Shown: positions 1 through 8,652, counted from the first letter of the stretch. The stretch: DNA of 64,000 bases from Enterobacteriaceae bacterium UBA5654 (GCA_002421005.1 DIJC01000004.1:1-64000); one strand, 5' to 3'. The notes: generated by a model not told the origin, from the sequence alone. Numbers and translations: made by a program.

Positions 1-182
1 GCACAAGTGGACTGGATGATGAAAATATCACCACCGCGTACATTTTCGTTAATTTGTACGCTGACTTCGCCGTCGCTAAAGCGACCTACGGCGGCGTCGC
101 CGAGAGAAGTGTACAGGCGGTTGGCAATACGTTGTGCTAGTTCCGGGGTAGCGTTACCAGCAAAAAGCTTCATATCAGGCAC
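1..182 (-). CDS. prs: Ribose-phosphate pyrophosphokinase, N-terminal 60 codons only
   Basis: This is the start of PRPP synthetase, which makes phosphoribosyl pyrophosphate from ribose-5-phosphate and ATP for nucleotide, histidine, tryptophan and NAD synthesis. The reverse strand reads PDMKLFAGNATPELAQRI and then GRFSDGEVSVQINENVRGGD, which I recognise as the enterobacterial Prs N-terminus. The gene runs off the left edge. I chose the GTG at 182, as in E. coli; an in-frame ATG at 200 would add six residues. About 130 bases of leader separate it from ispE, consistent with the long prs leader known in E. coli. Confidence 0.93.
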   Translation of the reverse strand, partial: MPDMKLFAGNATPELAQRIANRLYTSLGDAAVGRFSDGEVSVQINENVRGGDIFIIQSTC

Positions 183-309
183 GAGAAGAACCTCAGGCAT
201 GCGTCCAGTGGTGGATGAAATGTACCAAAAACTGTGCGGGCCAGGCACGATTTCATCCAGTCGGTGTATTAAAGAGCGCGATGCAACGTCTGGAACAAGG
301 GTGACGTTG

Positions 310-1179
310 TCACCGAAACTCAGTGAGCTCCGAAAGGGCTTGCTGCAGCGGCGAGTGATTCACACCACGCGCTACAAAGCCTTGCAGCCATTCCGGGGCT
401 TGCTCTAGCACCTGACGAGCAGCGGATTCCGTCTCGAATTCAGCAAAGACACAGGCTCCTGTGCCAGTCAGGCGCGACGGCGCGTATTCTAACAGCCAGG
501 AAAGCGCCGCATCAACCTCGCGAAAACGTTTTCTTGCGATAACCTCGCAATCATTGCTGAATTCACATTTTAATAACGTTTCAATTGACCTTTCCGGCGT
601 TTTACGTGGCAGGTCAGGATCGCGAAAAATGATCGGTGTCGGTATGCTGACGCCGGGGTGGGCGACGAGATACCATTTTTCCGCCACGGTGACGGGCGTC
701 AGTTTTTCTCCCACGCCTTCGGCAAAGGCGGCATGACCACGCACAAACACCGGCACGTCGGCACCGAGCGTCAGCCCCAGCGCCGCCAGTTCATCGACCG
801 ACAGACCGCAGCCCCAGAGCGCGTTTAACGCTACCAGCACCGTCGCCGCATTGGAGGAACCGCCGCCCAGCCCGCCGCCCATCGGCAGCCGTTTTTCAAT
901 CGAGATGTCCGCGCCGCTGCCCGCAGGCAGTCGCTGGCTTTGGCCTGCTTCCCGCATTAACAGCCGCGCGGCGCGCACGATCAGGTTGTCTTCATCCGCA
1001 ACGCCTGCAATCGGCGTCAGCAGCCGTAGCTGACCGTCGTCACGCGGGTGAATGGTCAGCGTGTCGCCATAATCGAGAAACTGAAACAGCGTTTGCAGCG
1101 TGTGGTAGCCATCCGCACGCTGTCCGGTTATGTACAAAAACAGATTCAGTTTCGCAGGGGAAGGCCAGCGCTCGGTCAT
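310..1179 (-). CDS. ispE: 4-diphosphocytidyl-2-C-methyl-D-erythritol kinase
   Basis: This GHMP-family kinase phosphorylates CDP-methylerythritol in the non-mevalonate (MEP) isoprenoid pathway, in the cytoplasm. At 289 residues it is close to the E. coli enzyme (283). The substrate-side lysine K10 sits in PAKLNLFLY. The glycine-rich ATP loop PMGGGLGGGSSNAA is near residues 99-112, and the catalytic aspartate is in LGADVPVFV. The start overlaps the lolB stop by four bases, so the two are translationally coupled. prs lies downstream on the same strand, as in E. coli. Confidence 0.97.
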   Translation of the reverse strand: MTERWPSPAKLNLFLYITGQRADGYHTLQTLFQFLDYGDTLTIHPRDDGQLRLLTPIAGVADEDNLIVRAARLLMREAGQSQRLPAGSGADISIEKRLPMGGGLGGGSSNAATVLVALNALWGCGLSVDELAALGLTLGADVPVFVRGHAAFAEGVGEKLTPVTVAEKWYLVAHPGVSIPTPIIFRDPDLPRKTPERSIETLLKCEFSNDCEVIARKRFREVDAALSWLLEYAPSRLTGTGACVFAEFETESAARQVLEQAPEWLQGFVARGVNHSPLQQALSELTEFR

Positions 1180-1793
1180 TTGACGATCCAGTTATCCATT
1201 TTCAGCTTGATACGCTGGGAACCCTGGGTCAGTTCCATATTTGATGGCAGCGCGGGCTGGGTTTTGCTGTCATAGCCGCCGTACACCACTTTCCAGGTTT
1301 TACCGTTCTGGGTGTAGTTCAGCTCGCTTAAGCGGTACTGGCTGTCGAGTTTATAATCGGTGGCATCACCCGGCAGGCCGAGGATCCACTGACGCAGGCT
1401 GTTAAGCGGGATCGGCATTCCGGTCAGTTTGCCAATCATCTCTTCAGCATCGGTATCGGTATAATGCTGGCCTTTATTGTCCATCAGTTCGACGGTGCCC
1501 GGCTGTGCTTTCAGCTCCAGTTCAGTACTGCCCAGCGGATTGGTTAACAGCAGGCGATAGCGATCCTGACCGGTCTGCTGCCAGAAGTAACGGGCATAGA
1601 CCTTTTGCTGATCGGAGAGATAAGCAAAAGCACCGCGCGTCTGATACTGGCTAAGCTGGCGGATTTCCTGCTGATGCTGACGCCACTGCGGCGCGTCCGG
1701 GCTGGTTGCCGGACCTTTTGGCGGGTGAGTCATACAGGCGCTCAGAACCAGCGCGGTCAGCGGCAGCAGGCGAAGTAAACGGCGTTTGATCAT
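1176..1793 (-). CDS. lolB: Outer-membrane lipoprotein receptor LolB
   Basis: LolB accepts lipoproteins from periplasmic LolA and inserts them into the outer membrane. The 205 residues match the usual length of about 207. The N-terminus is a lipoprotein signal with a basic start, a leucine-rich core and the lipobox LSAC, giving lipidated Cys20. Residue 21 is Met rather than Asp, consistent with outer-membrane sorting. It is transcribed away from hemA and overlaps ispE by four bases. Confidence 0.96.
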   Translation of the reverse strand: MIKRRLLRLLPLTALVLSACMTHPPKGPATSPDAPQWRQHQQEIRQLSQYQTRGAFAYLSDQQKVYARYFWQQTGQDRYRLLLTNPLGSTELELKAQPGTVELMDNKGQHYTDTDAEEMIGKLTGMPIPLNSLRQWILGLPGDATDYKLDSQYRLSELNYTQNGKTWKVVYGGYDSKTQPALPSNMELTQGSQRIKLKMDNWIVK

Positions 1794-1987
1794 CGTAAAT
1801 CCTTGATGTACGTTGCGGTATTAACTGTTAATGCTAGCGTTACGCTGCGGGAGCGTCTACGTTCACGTTGTCTTAAATCATTTTTTACCTGTTACTCCGA
1901 AAGGAGTGCGTCTCTTTTATTGATCCGGCGCATCCTGTATGATGCGCACAGACTAACCTTATCAACGCTGGTACTACTCCCGCATCC

Positions 1988-3244
1988 ATGACCCTTTTAG
2001 CGCTTGGCATCAATCACAAAACGGCTCCTGTAGCGCTGCGAGAACGCGTGACGTTTTCGCCGGATACGCTCGACCAGGCGCTGGAAAGTCTGCTGGCGCA
2101 GCCGATGGTGCAGGGTGGCGTGGTCCTGTCAACGTGTAACCGTACTGAGCTTTATCTGAGCGTTGAGGAACAGAGCGATCTGCGCGAGGCGCTGATCCGC
2201 TGGCTGTGCGATTATCACAATCTTGATGAAGACGATTTGCGCAACAGCCTTTACTGGCACCAGGATAACGACGCGGTGAGTCATCTGATGCGCGTCGCCA
2301 GCGGGCTGGATTCGCTGGTGCTGGGTGAGCCGCAAATTCTCGGCCAGGTGAAAAAAGCATTTGCCGATTCAGAGCGCGGACACCTTAACGTCAGCGAGCT
2401 GGAGCGCATGTTCCAGAAATCCTTCTCGGTCGCCAAACGGGTGCGTACCGAAACGGATATTGGGGCCAGCGCGGTGTCGGTCGCTTTCGCAGCCTGTACG
2501 CTGGCGCGGCAAATCTTTGAATCGCTCGCCACGGTCACGGTGATGCTGGTCGGTGCCGGTGAGACCATCGAACTGGTTGCCCGCCATCTGCGCGAACACC
2601 GCGTCAAAAAAATGATCATCGCTAACCGGACCCGCGAGCGCGCACAGGCGCTGGCAGCGGAGGTCGGCGCGGAAGTGATCGCCCTAAGCGACGTTGATGA
2701 GCGTTTGCAGGATGCCGACATTATTATCAGTTCAACCGCCAGCCCGCTGCCGATTATCGGTAAAGGGATGGTGGAGCGGGCGTTAAAAGCCCGCCGCAAT
2801 CAGCCTATGCTGCTGGTGGATATCGCCGTACCGCGCGACGTCGAGCCGGAAGTCGGCAAGCTGTCGAACGCTTACCTTTATAGCGTTGACGATCTGCAAA
2901 ATATTATTCAGCACAATCTGGCGCAGCGTAAAGCGGCGGCGGTGCAGGCTGAAACCATTGTGGAACAGGAAGCCAGCGAATTTATGGCCTGGCTGCGCGC
3001 CCAGGGCGCGAGCCTGACCATCCGGGAATACCGCAGTCAGGCCGAAGATATTCGTGACGAACTGACTGCCAAAGCGCTGGCGTCGCTCGAACAGGGTGGC
3101 GACGCGCAGGCCATTATGCAGGATCTGGCGCGCAAACTGACCAATCGCCTGATCCACGCACCAACCAAATCTCTCCAGCAGGCCGCCCGTGACGGGGATG
3201 ACGAACGCCTGCATCTTTTGCGCAACAGCCTCGGGCTGGAGTAG
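1988..3244 (+). CDS. hemA: Glutamyl-tRNA reductase
   Basis: HemA reduces glutamyl-tRNA(Glu) to glutamate-1-semialdehyde, the first committed step of tetrapyrrole synthesis by the C5 route. The protein is 418 residues, the same as in E. coli. The catalytic cysteine is C50 in STCNRTELY, followed by the GEPQILGQVK segment, a Rossmann domain with VGAGETIELVARHL, and a helical dimerisation tail. The divergent lolB start lies 194 bases upstream, so the promoter is probably in that interval. prfA follows after 35 bases, giving the conserved hemA-prfA-prmC order. Confidence 0.98.
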   Translation: MTLLALGINHKTAPVALRERVTFSPDTLDQALESLLAQPMVQGGVVLSTCNRTELYLSVEEQSDLREALIRWLCDYHNLDEDDLRNSLYWHQDNDAVSHLMRVASGLDSLVLGEPQILGQVKKAFADSERGHLNVSELERMFQKSFSVAKRVRTETDIGASAVSVAFAACTLARQIFESLATVTVMLVGAGETIELVARHLREHRVKKMIIANRTRERAQALAAEVGAEVIALSDVDERLQDADIIISSTASPLPIIGKGMVERALKARRNQPMLLVDIAVPRDVEPEVGKLSNAYLYSVDDLQNIIQHNLAQRKAAAVQAETIVEQEASEFMAWLRAQGASLTIREYRSQAEDIRDELTAKALASLEQGGDAQAIMQDLARKLTNRLIHAPTKSLQQAARDGDDERLHLLRNSLGLE

Positions 3245-3279
3245 CACAACCATTCTTATAACAGGGTGCATTAACGCCT

Positions 3280-4362
3280 ATGAAGTCTTCTATTGTTGCT
3301 AAACTGGAAGCTCTGCACGAGCGTCATGAAGAAGTTCAGGCGCTGCTGGGCGATGCGGGAACCATCGCCGATCAGGAGCGATTCCGGGCGCTGTCGCGGG
3401 AGTACGCGCAGCTTAGCGATGTTTCGCGCTGTTTTACTGACTGGCGACAGGTCCAGGAAGATATTGAAACTGCGCAGATGATGCTCGACGATCCCGAAAT
3501 GCGCGAAATGGCGCAGGAAGAACTGCGCGACGCGAAAGATAAAAGCGAGCAGCTTGAACAGCATTTACAGCTCCTGTTGCTGCCAAAAGATCCCGACGAC
3601 GAGCGCAATGCGTTTGTGGAAGTCCGTGCTGGCACCGGCGGTGACGAAGCGGCGCTGTTCGCGGGCGATCTGTTCCGTATGTACAGCCGCTACGCAGAAT
3701 CCCGCCGCTGGCGGGTAGAAATTATGAGCGCCAGCGAAGGCGAGCACGGCGGCTACAAAGAAGTGATCGCTAAAGTCAGCGGCGACGGGGTGTACGGTCG
3801 CCTGAAATTTGAGTCCGGCGGTCATCGCGTGCAGCGCGTCCCGGCGACCGAATCCCAGGGCCGTATCCACACGTCCGCCTGTACCGTGGCGGTGATGCCG
3901 GAACTGCCGGAAGCCGAAATGCCGGACATTAACCCCGGCGATTTGCGCATCGACACCTTCCGCTCATCGGGCGCGGGCGGTCAGCACGTAAACACCACCG
4001 ACTCGGCAATTCGTATTACCCACCTGCCCACCGGGATTGTGGTGGAGTGCCAGGATGAACGTTCGCAGCATAAAAACAAAGCCAAAGCGATGTCGGTCCT
4101 CGGCGCGCGTATTCGCGCGGCGGAACTGGCAAAACGTCAGCAGGCAGAGGCTTCAACTCGTCGTAACCTGCTCGGCAGCGGCGATCGCAGCGACCGTAAC
4201 CGCACCTATAACTTCCCGCAGGGCCGCGTGACCGATCACCGCATTAACCTGACGCTGTACCGTCTGGATGAAGCGATGGAAGGAAAGCTGGATATGCTTA
4301 TTGAGCCTGTCGTGCAGGAATTCCAGGCCGATCAACTGGCGGCGCTGGCCGATCAGGAATGA
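3280..4362 (+). CDS. prfA: Peptide chain release factor 1
   Basis: RF1 recognises UAA and UAG stop codons and triggers peptidyl-tRNA hydrolysis. The 360 residues equal the E. coli length. The codon-recognition tripeptide PAT lies in RVPATESQGRIHTS (about 188-190). The catalytic GGQ lies in GAGGQHVNTTDS (about 233-235); its glutamine is the target of the next gene product, PrmC. The stop overlaps the prmC start (ATGA), so factor and modifying enzyme are co-translated. Confidence 0.98.
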   Translation: MKSSIVAKLEALHERHEEVQALLGDAGTIADQERFRALSREYAQLSDVSRCFTDWRQVQEDIETAQMMLDDPEMREMAQEELRDAKDKSEQLEQHLQLLLLPKDPDDERNAFVEVRAGTGGDEAALFAGDLFRMYSRYAESRRWRVEIMSASEGEHGGYKEVIAKVSGDGVYGRLKFESGGHRVQRVPATESQGRIHTSACTVAVMPELPEAEMPDINPGDLRIDTFRSSGAGGQHVNTTDSAIRITHLPTGIVVECQDERSQHKNKAKAMSVLGARIRAAELAKRQQAEASTRRNLLGSGDRSDRNRTYNFPQGRVTDHRINLTLYRLDEAMEGKLDMLIEPVVQEFQADQLAALADQE

Positions 4363-5192
4363 TGTATTTTCAGCAGTGGCTGGGGAGCGCCATTACCCGC
4401 CTGAATGCCAGCGAAAGTCCGCGTCGCGACGCGGAGATTTTGCTGGAGTTGGTGACTGGCAAGACGCGGACGTTTATTCTCGCCTTTGCCGAGACGACGT
4501 TGACGGATGCGCAGGCGCTGCAGCTTGAGACGTTGCTGGCGCGGCGCGAGCGCGGCGAGCCGATTGCGCATCTGACCGGAATGCGCGAGTTCTGGTCGCT
4601 GCCGTTGTTTGTTTCGCCCGCCACGCTCATTCCGCGCCCGGATACCGAATGCCTGGTTGAGCAGGCGCTGGCCCGGTTGCCCGTCGCGCCGAGCCGGATC
4701 CTTGATTTAGGCACCGGCACCGGGGCGATTGCGCTGGCGCTCGCCAGCGAGCGTCCCGATTGCCAGGTGACGGCGGTGGATTTCCGCGCCGACGCTGTGG
4801 ATCTCGCGACGCGCAACGCCCGGCATTTACACCTTCACAACGTCACTATCCTGCAAAGCGACTGGTTCAGCGCGCTGGCGGGTGAGCGTTTCGGCACCAT
4901 CGTCAGCAATCCGCCGTATATTGATGAGGGCGATCCCCATCTGGCGCAGGGCGACGTGCGCTTTGAACCAAAAAGCGCGCTGGTGGCGGCGGATAACGGC
5001 CTGGCCGATCTGGCGCATATTATCACCGCGTCCCGCGATTTTCTGACGCCGGGAGGCTGGCTGCTGGTTGAACACGGCTGGCAGCAGGGCGATGCGGTAC
5101 GCGAGCGCTTCACGGCGGCGGGCTATCAGCAGGTTGCAACCTGCCGCGATTATGGCGGTAACGATCGCCTGACGCTGGGGCAGTGGGCGTGA
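4359..5192 (+). CDS. prmC: Release factor glutamine methyltransferase
   Basis: PrmC N5-methylates the glutamine of the GGQ motif in RF1 and RF2 using S-adenosylmethionine. The 277-residue protein has an N-terminal helical domain. The SAM-binding motif ILDLGTGTGAIALALA lies near residue 112, and the substrate-glutamine motif NPPY, within VSNPPYIDE, lies near residue 183. The gene overlaps prfA by four bases and sirB2 by four bases (GTGA), a tightly coupled operon. Confidence 0.97.
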   Translation: MMYFQQWLGSAITRLNASESPRRDAEILLELVTGKTRTFILAFAETTLTDAQALQLETLLARRERGEPIAHLTGMREFWSLPLFVSPATLIPRPDTECLVEQALARLPVAPSRILDLGTGTGAIALALASERPDCQVTAVDFRADAVDLATRNARHLHLHNVTILQSDWFSALAGERFGTIVSNPPYIDEGDPHLAQGDVRFEPKSALVAADNGLADLAHIITASRDFLTPGGWLLVEHGWQQGDAVRERFTAAGYQQVATCRDYGGNDRLTLGQWA

Positions 5193-5581
5193 CGCTTTTC
5201 AACCTGGCGATCGGCCTGCACCTGACGGCGGCGGCGCTGTCGGTCAGCCTGTTTGTGCTGCGCTACTGGTGGCGCTACGCGGGCGATCCGCGTGCCAGCC
5301 AGCGCTGGGCGCGGGTCGTGCCGCATAGTGTTGATACCGTCCTGCTGCTCAGCGGCGCGGGGCTTATCGCAATAACGCACTATCTGCCCTTTACCGCGCA
5401 GGGTGCATGGCTGACTGAAAAGCTATTTGGCGTTATTATCTACATCGTTTTGGGTTTTATTGCGCTCGGCCATCGCTGCCGACGCAGCCAGCAGACGGGC
5501 TTTATCGCTTTTATGCTGGGGCTGGTGGTGCTTTACATCATCATTAAACTCGCCACCACAAAAATTCCGTTTCTGGGGTAA
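5189..5581 (+). CDS. sirB2: SirB2 family inner-membrane protein
   Basis: A 130-residue integral membrane protein with about four hydrophobic segments; LTEKLFGVIIYIVLGFIA is the most conserved-looking one. Its biochemical role is unknown. The name comes from a Salmonella locus linked to sirA, and E. coli calls it ychQ. I chose the GTG at 5189, which overlaps the prmC stop as GTGA and matches the length of E. coli YchQ. A GTG six bases earlier (5183) would add two residues. sirB1 follows after three bases. Confidence 0.88.
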   Translation: MTLFNLAIGLHLTAAALSVSLFVLRYWWRYAGDPRASQRWARVVPHSVDTVLLLSGAGLIAITHYLPFTAQGAWLTEKLFGVIIYIVLGFIALGHRCRRSQQTGFIAFMLGLVVLYIIIKLATTKIPFLG

Positions 5582-5584
5582 GTT

Positions 5585-6391
5585 ATGAGGTCGTTGGCCG
5601 ATTTCGAATTTAACAAAGCACCGCTGTGCGAAGGCGTGATCCTTATTTCTGAGATCGTGCGTGACGATTTTCCGGCGCAGACGGTATACCACGAGCTTAA
5701 CCGGCTGGTGAGCCTCGCGCAGGAAGAGATCAGCGCTGCGTGGGCCGACGAGCGTCAGCTTGAAAAACTGCTGGATCTGTTTTTTAACGAATGGGGATTC
5801 GGTGCCTGCCAGGGCGTTTATCGTCTCTCCGATGCGCTGTGGCTGGATCAGGTGCTGGCGAAGCGTCAGGGCAGCGCGGTGTCGCTGGGGGCGATCCTGC
5901 TATGGATTGCCCAGCGCCTGTCGCTGCCGCTGGTGCCGGTCATTTTTCCGACCCAGCTATTGTTGCGTGCCGACACGCCTGAAGAAATGTGGCTGATTAA
6001 TCCGTTCGACGGCGAGACGCTGGACGAGCACACGCTGGAAGTGTGGCTGAAAGGCAATATCAGCCCGGTGGCAGAGCTGTTCAATGAAGATCTCGACGAA
6101 GCGGACAACGCCGAAGTGGTGCACAAGCTGCTGGACACGTTAAAAGCCGCGCTGATGGAAGAAGGGCAGATGGAAGCCGCGCTGCGGGCCAGCGAAGCGC
6201 TGCTGGCGTTTAACCCGGAAGATCCGTATGAAATCCGCGATCGCGGGCTGATTTACGCCCAGCTTGAGTGCGATCACATTGCGCTGTCCGATTTAAATTA
6301 TTTCGTTGAACAGTGCCCGGAAGATCCGATCAGCGAGATGATCCGCGCACAAATTAATGCCATCGCGCACAAACAAATTACGTTGCATTAA
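5585..6391 (+). CDS. sirB1: SirB1 family protein (transglutaminase-like plus TPR)
   Basis: A soluble 268-residue protein, the counterpart of E. coli YchA (269). The N-terminal half belongs to the SirB1/transglutaminase-like fold. The C-terminal third carries TPR-like helices (about residues 180-260, around EEGQMEAALRASEALLAFN). No catalytic activity has been established for the family. It sits between sirB2 and kdsA, in the standard enterobacterial order, and is probably in the same transcript. Confidence 0.9.
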   Translation: MRSLADFEFNKAPLCEGVILISEIVRDDFPAQTVYHELNRLVSLAQEEISAAWADERQLEKLLDLFFNEWGFGACQGVYRLSDALWLDQVLAKRQGSAVSLGAILLWIAQRLSLPLVPVIFPTQLLLRADTPEEMWLINPFDGETLDEHTLEVWLKGNISPVAELFNEDLDEADNAEVVHKLLDTLKAALMEEGQMEAALRASEALLAFNPEDPYEIRDRGLIYAQLECDHIALSDLNYFVEQCPEDPISEMIRAQINAIAHKQITLH

Positions 6392-6429
6392 TCTGGAATG
6401 AATCCGATTTACTCTGATAAGGCGATCCT

Positions 6430-7284
6430 ATGAAACAAAAAGTGGTTAGCATTGGCGACATCAACGTCGCAAACGACCTGCCGTTCGTGCTGTTTGGCGG
6501 GATGAACGTGCTTGAGTCGCGCGATCTGGCGATGCGCATCTGTGAACATTACGTTACCGTGACCCAGAAGCTGGGCATTCCGTACGTGTTCAAAGCCTCT
6601 TTTGATAAAGCCAACCGTTCCTCCATCAATTCTTACCGTGGGCCGGGCCTCGAAGAAGGGATGAAAATCTTCCAGGAACTGAAGCAAACCTTCGGCGTGA
6701 AAATTATCACCGACGTTCACGAAGCCAGCCAGGCGCAGCCGGTGGCCGACGTGGTCGACGTGATCCAGCTTCCGGCGTTTCTGGCCCGCCAGACCGATCT
6801 GGTTGAAGCGATGGCTAAAACTGGCGCGGTCATTAACGTTAAAAAACCGCAGTTCGTCAGCCCGGGCCAGATGGGCAATATCGTCGATAAGTTTATTGAG
6901 GGCGGCAACGACCAGGTGATCCTCTGCGACCGTGGCGCAAACTTCGGCTATGACAATCTGGTTGTTGATATGCTGGGCTTTGGCGTGATGAAAAAAGCGT
7001 CCAACAACTCGCCGGTGATCTTCGACGTGACCCACGCCCTCCAGTGCCGCGACCCGTTTGGCGCAGCGTCCGGCGGTCGTCGTGCCCAGGTTGCAGAACT
7101 GGCTCGCGCAGGTATGGCCGTCGGCATTGCCGGTCTGTTTATCGAAGCCCACCCGGACCCGGAAAACGCGAAATGCGACGGCCCGTCCGCGCTGCCGCTG
7201 GATAAACTGGAGCCGTTCCTGAAACAGATGAAAGCGATTGACGATCTGGTGAAGGGATTTGACGAGCTGGATACCAGCAAGTAA
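6430..7284 (+). CDS. kdsA: 3-deoxy-8-phosphooctulonate synthase
   Basis: KdsA condenses arabinose-5-phosphate with phosphoenolpyruvate to give KDO-8-phosphate, needed for the lipopolysaccharide inner core. The 284 residues equal the E. coli length. Recognisable segments are LFGGMNVLESRDLA, FKASFDKANRSS (the PEP-binding KANRSS motif), VKKPQFVSPGQMGNI and GLFIEAHPDPENAKCDGP. It is the last gene of the hemA-to-kdsA block and is followed 26 bases later by a strong terminator. The accessory region begins after it. Confidence 0.98.
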   Translation: MKQKVVSIGDINVANDLPFVLFGGMNVLESRDLAMRICEHYVTVTQKLGIPYVFKASFDKANRSSINSYRGPGLEEGMKIFQELKQTFGVKIITDVHEASQAQPVADVVDVIQLPAFLARQTDLVEAMAKTGAVINVKKPQFVSPGQMGNIVDKFIEGGNDQVILCDRGANFGYDNLVVDMLGFGVMKKASNNSPVIFDVTHALQCRDPFGAASGGRRAQVAELARAGMAVGIAGLFIEAHPDPENAKCDGPSALPLDKLEPFLKQMKAIDDLVKGFDELDTSK

Positions 7285-7310
7285 TCAGCCCTTTAGCGGC
7301 TGGATCGCTG

Positions 7311-7342
7311 AAGCCTTACCGTGATGCGGTAAGGCTTTTTTT
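7311..7342 (+). terminator. Intrinsic terminator after kdsA
   Basis: A ten-base stem, AAGCCTTACC with GGTAAGGCTT, encloses a seven-base loop and is followed by a run of T. It lies 26 bases past the kdsA stop and marks the end of the conserved block. Confidence 0.9.
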
Positions 7343-7407
7343 ATGGGTGGAGGCTGGCGATCGAGGGAATTCATTTACTTAGCCGCACCCATTCGGTCTT
7401 CTCAGGT

Positions 7408-7429
7408 GTTATGGTGACTTTCCCATAAC
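7408..7429. promoter_or_regulatory. Inverted repeat ahead of the monooxygenase remnant
   Basis: GTTATGG and CCATAAC form seven-base arms around an eight-base spacer, 18 bases before the ATG of the broken gene at 7447. The size and place fit an operator for a dimeric repressor, but no cognate regulator is adjacent. Assignment is inference. Confidence 0.35.
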
Positions 7430-7446
7430 CATGAAAGGAGAAAAAA

Positions 7447-7627
7447 ATGATTGTCAGAACATGGCATAGCTGCGTTCCGCTAAAACATGCAGAAGGCGTT
7501 TGCAACGCATCCTGAGAAAACAGGCGTGGAGCATTCAACGAGCATTCAGGGAAACAGAGGCGCATTTGTACGATGGGAAGTGCAGGGGAACCGGGCGCAC
7601 TTTTTGCTGGCCCCTAATGAGTCTTAA
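7447..7627 (+). pseudogene. Frameshifted remnant of an antibiotic-biosynthesis-monooxygenase-like (ABM) protein
   Basis: A good ribosome site (AAAGGAG, seven bases before ATG 7447) starts MIVRTWHSCVPLKHAEG. The frame then stops within a few codons. One base later in register it continues as FATHPEKTGVEHSTSIQGN and GAFVRWEVQGNRAHFLLA, then ends at a stop at 7625-7627. The combined reading resembles small ABM/dabb-type proteins that start MIVRTWHG and run to about 100 residues, so it has both a frameshift and a lost C-terminus. The 3' end abuts the convergent aminopeptidase gene, suggesting a deletion at that junction. Confidence 0.65.
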
Positions 7628-8412
7628 GCAATGTGATCCGGGATAATTTCGTCTTTACGCAGCGTTAAGACCTCAAAACCGTCAGCGGTCACCGCAATGG
7701 TATGTTCCCACTGGGCCGAGAGTTTTTTATCTCGCGTCACCACGGTCCAGCCGTCTTTTTTGGTTTTTATCTTGCTGTCGCCCTGATTAACCATCGGTTC
7801 GATAGTAAAAACCATCCCCTCCTGCAATACCTCGCCCGTGCCGGGCTTGCCATAGTGCAACACCTGCGGTTCTTCGTGCATCTCCGTGCCGATACCGTGC
7901 CCGCAATATTCCCTCACCACGCTGTAGCCGCTGTTTTCAACATGGCTCTGGATGGCATGGCCGATATCCCCCAGCCTTGCGCCCGGTTTTACCCTTTTAA
8001 TACCCAGCCACATGGCTTCCCAGGTTTTTTTCACCAGCCGACGAGCCAGCGGAGAGACGTCACCAATCAGATACATTTTGCTGGAGTCAGCAATCAGGCC
8101 GTCTTTTTCCAGGGTGATGTCGACGTTAACGATAGCGCCGGATTTCAGGTGTTCATTAGCTTTTGGGATCCCGTGACAAACCACCTCATTCACCGAGGTA
8201 TTCAGCACGTAAGGGTAATCATATTGGCCTTTGCTGGCGGGGCGGGACTGCAACTGCTCAACAATAAAGGCTTCTGCCCGATCGTTTATTTCCAGAGTGG
8301 TCACGCCGGGAACAATAAAGGTGTCCAGCATCTCAAATACCGACGCGAGCAGCGCGCCTGCATGACGCTGGCGAGCGAGTTCATCGGCGGTTTTAATGGG
8401 AATTGATGGCAT
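7624..8412 (-). CDS. Type I methionine aminopeptidase, second-copy type
   Basis: This enzyme removes N-terminal methionine from proteins. The 262-residue sequence keeps the metal ligands and catalytic residues of the family: VCHGIP (His), NVDITL and IADSSKMY (two Asp), EYCGHGIG (His), FTIEPM (Glu) and WEHTIAV (Glu). The essential enterobacterial map gene normally lies beside rpsB, so this is probably an extra copy. Its start overlaps the ParD-like gene upstream by 20 bases, so the two are co-translated. Whether it acts on bulk proteins or on specific targets cannot be read from the sequence. Confidence 0.9.
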   Translation of the reverse strand: MPSIPIKTADELARQRHAGALLASVFEMLDTFIVPGVTTLEINDRAEAFIVEQLQSRPASKGQYDYPYVLNTSVNEVVCHGIPKANEHLKSGAIVNVDITLEKDGLIADSSKMYLIGDVSPLARRLVKKTWEAMWLGIKRVKPGARLGDIGHAIQSHVENSGYSVVREYCGHGIGTEMHEEPQVLHYGKPGTGEVLQEGMVFTIEPMVNQGDSKIKTKKDGWTVVTRDKKLSAQWEHTIAVTADGFEVLTLRKDEIIPDHIA

Positions 8413-8611
8413 CGATCACCTCCATTAAACGGTCGGAACCTGACTTCAGCATCATCATCTTGATCTGCTGATAGTTTAGTTCGGGGTAAAGCTCGCTCAT
8501 CATACCGAGGCGGATCCAGTATTCAGCCTGCGCGTTCACCGAGCGCGACATGGCTTTGCTGGCGTTGCGGATGTCTTCATGCAGCAAATCCGAAATTTTG
8601 ACGATACCCAT
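8393..8611 (-). CDS. ParD-like family protein
   Basis: A 72-residue protein beginning MGIVKISDLLHEDIRNASKA. It looks like the ParD-like (ribbon-helix-helix type) family that is often found directly upstream of an extra methionine aminopeptidase gene. The N-terminal VKISDLLHEDI segment could form the DNA-binding strand, and NAQAEYWIRLG resembles the following helix. A GGAG ribosome site precedes it. By analogy with ParD antitoxins it may autoregulate the pair, but no ParE-type toxin is present, so a toxin-antitoxin role is unproven. Confidence 0.75.
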   Translation of the reverse strand: MGIVKISDLLHEDIRNASKAMSRSVNAQAEYWIRLGMMSELYPELNYQQIKMMMLKSGSDRLMEVIDAINSH

Positions 8612-8633
8612 AAATATATACTCCGTAACGTTT

Positions 8634-8652
8634 CATATATGCATCGTATATT
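8634..8652. promoter_or_regulatory. AT-rich near-palindrome upstream of the ParD-like gene
   Basis: The stretch CATATATGCATCGTATATT has TATA arms around a TGCATCG centre, just upstream of the ParD-like start at 8611. It is a plausible autoregulatory site for a ribbon-helix-helix protein. AT-rich symmetry also arises by chance. Confidence 0.25.

Noticed and set aside
7..408. Forward open frame of 133 codons at the left edge
   Set aside because: It is antisense to prs and the 3' end of ispE, and its translation has no family character.
7371..7565. Reverse open frame of 64 codons over the monooxygenase remnant
   Set aside because: The forward strand here reads as recognisable ABM-like sequence with a ribosome site; the reverse frame is a shadow.
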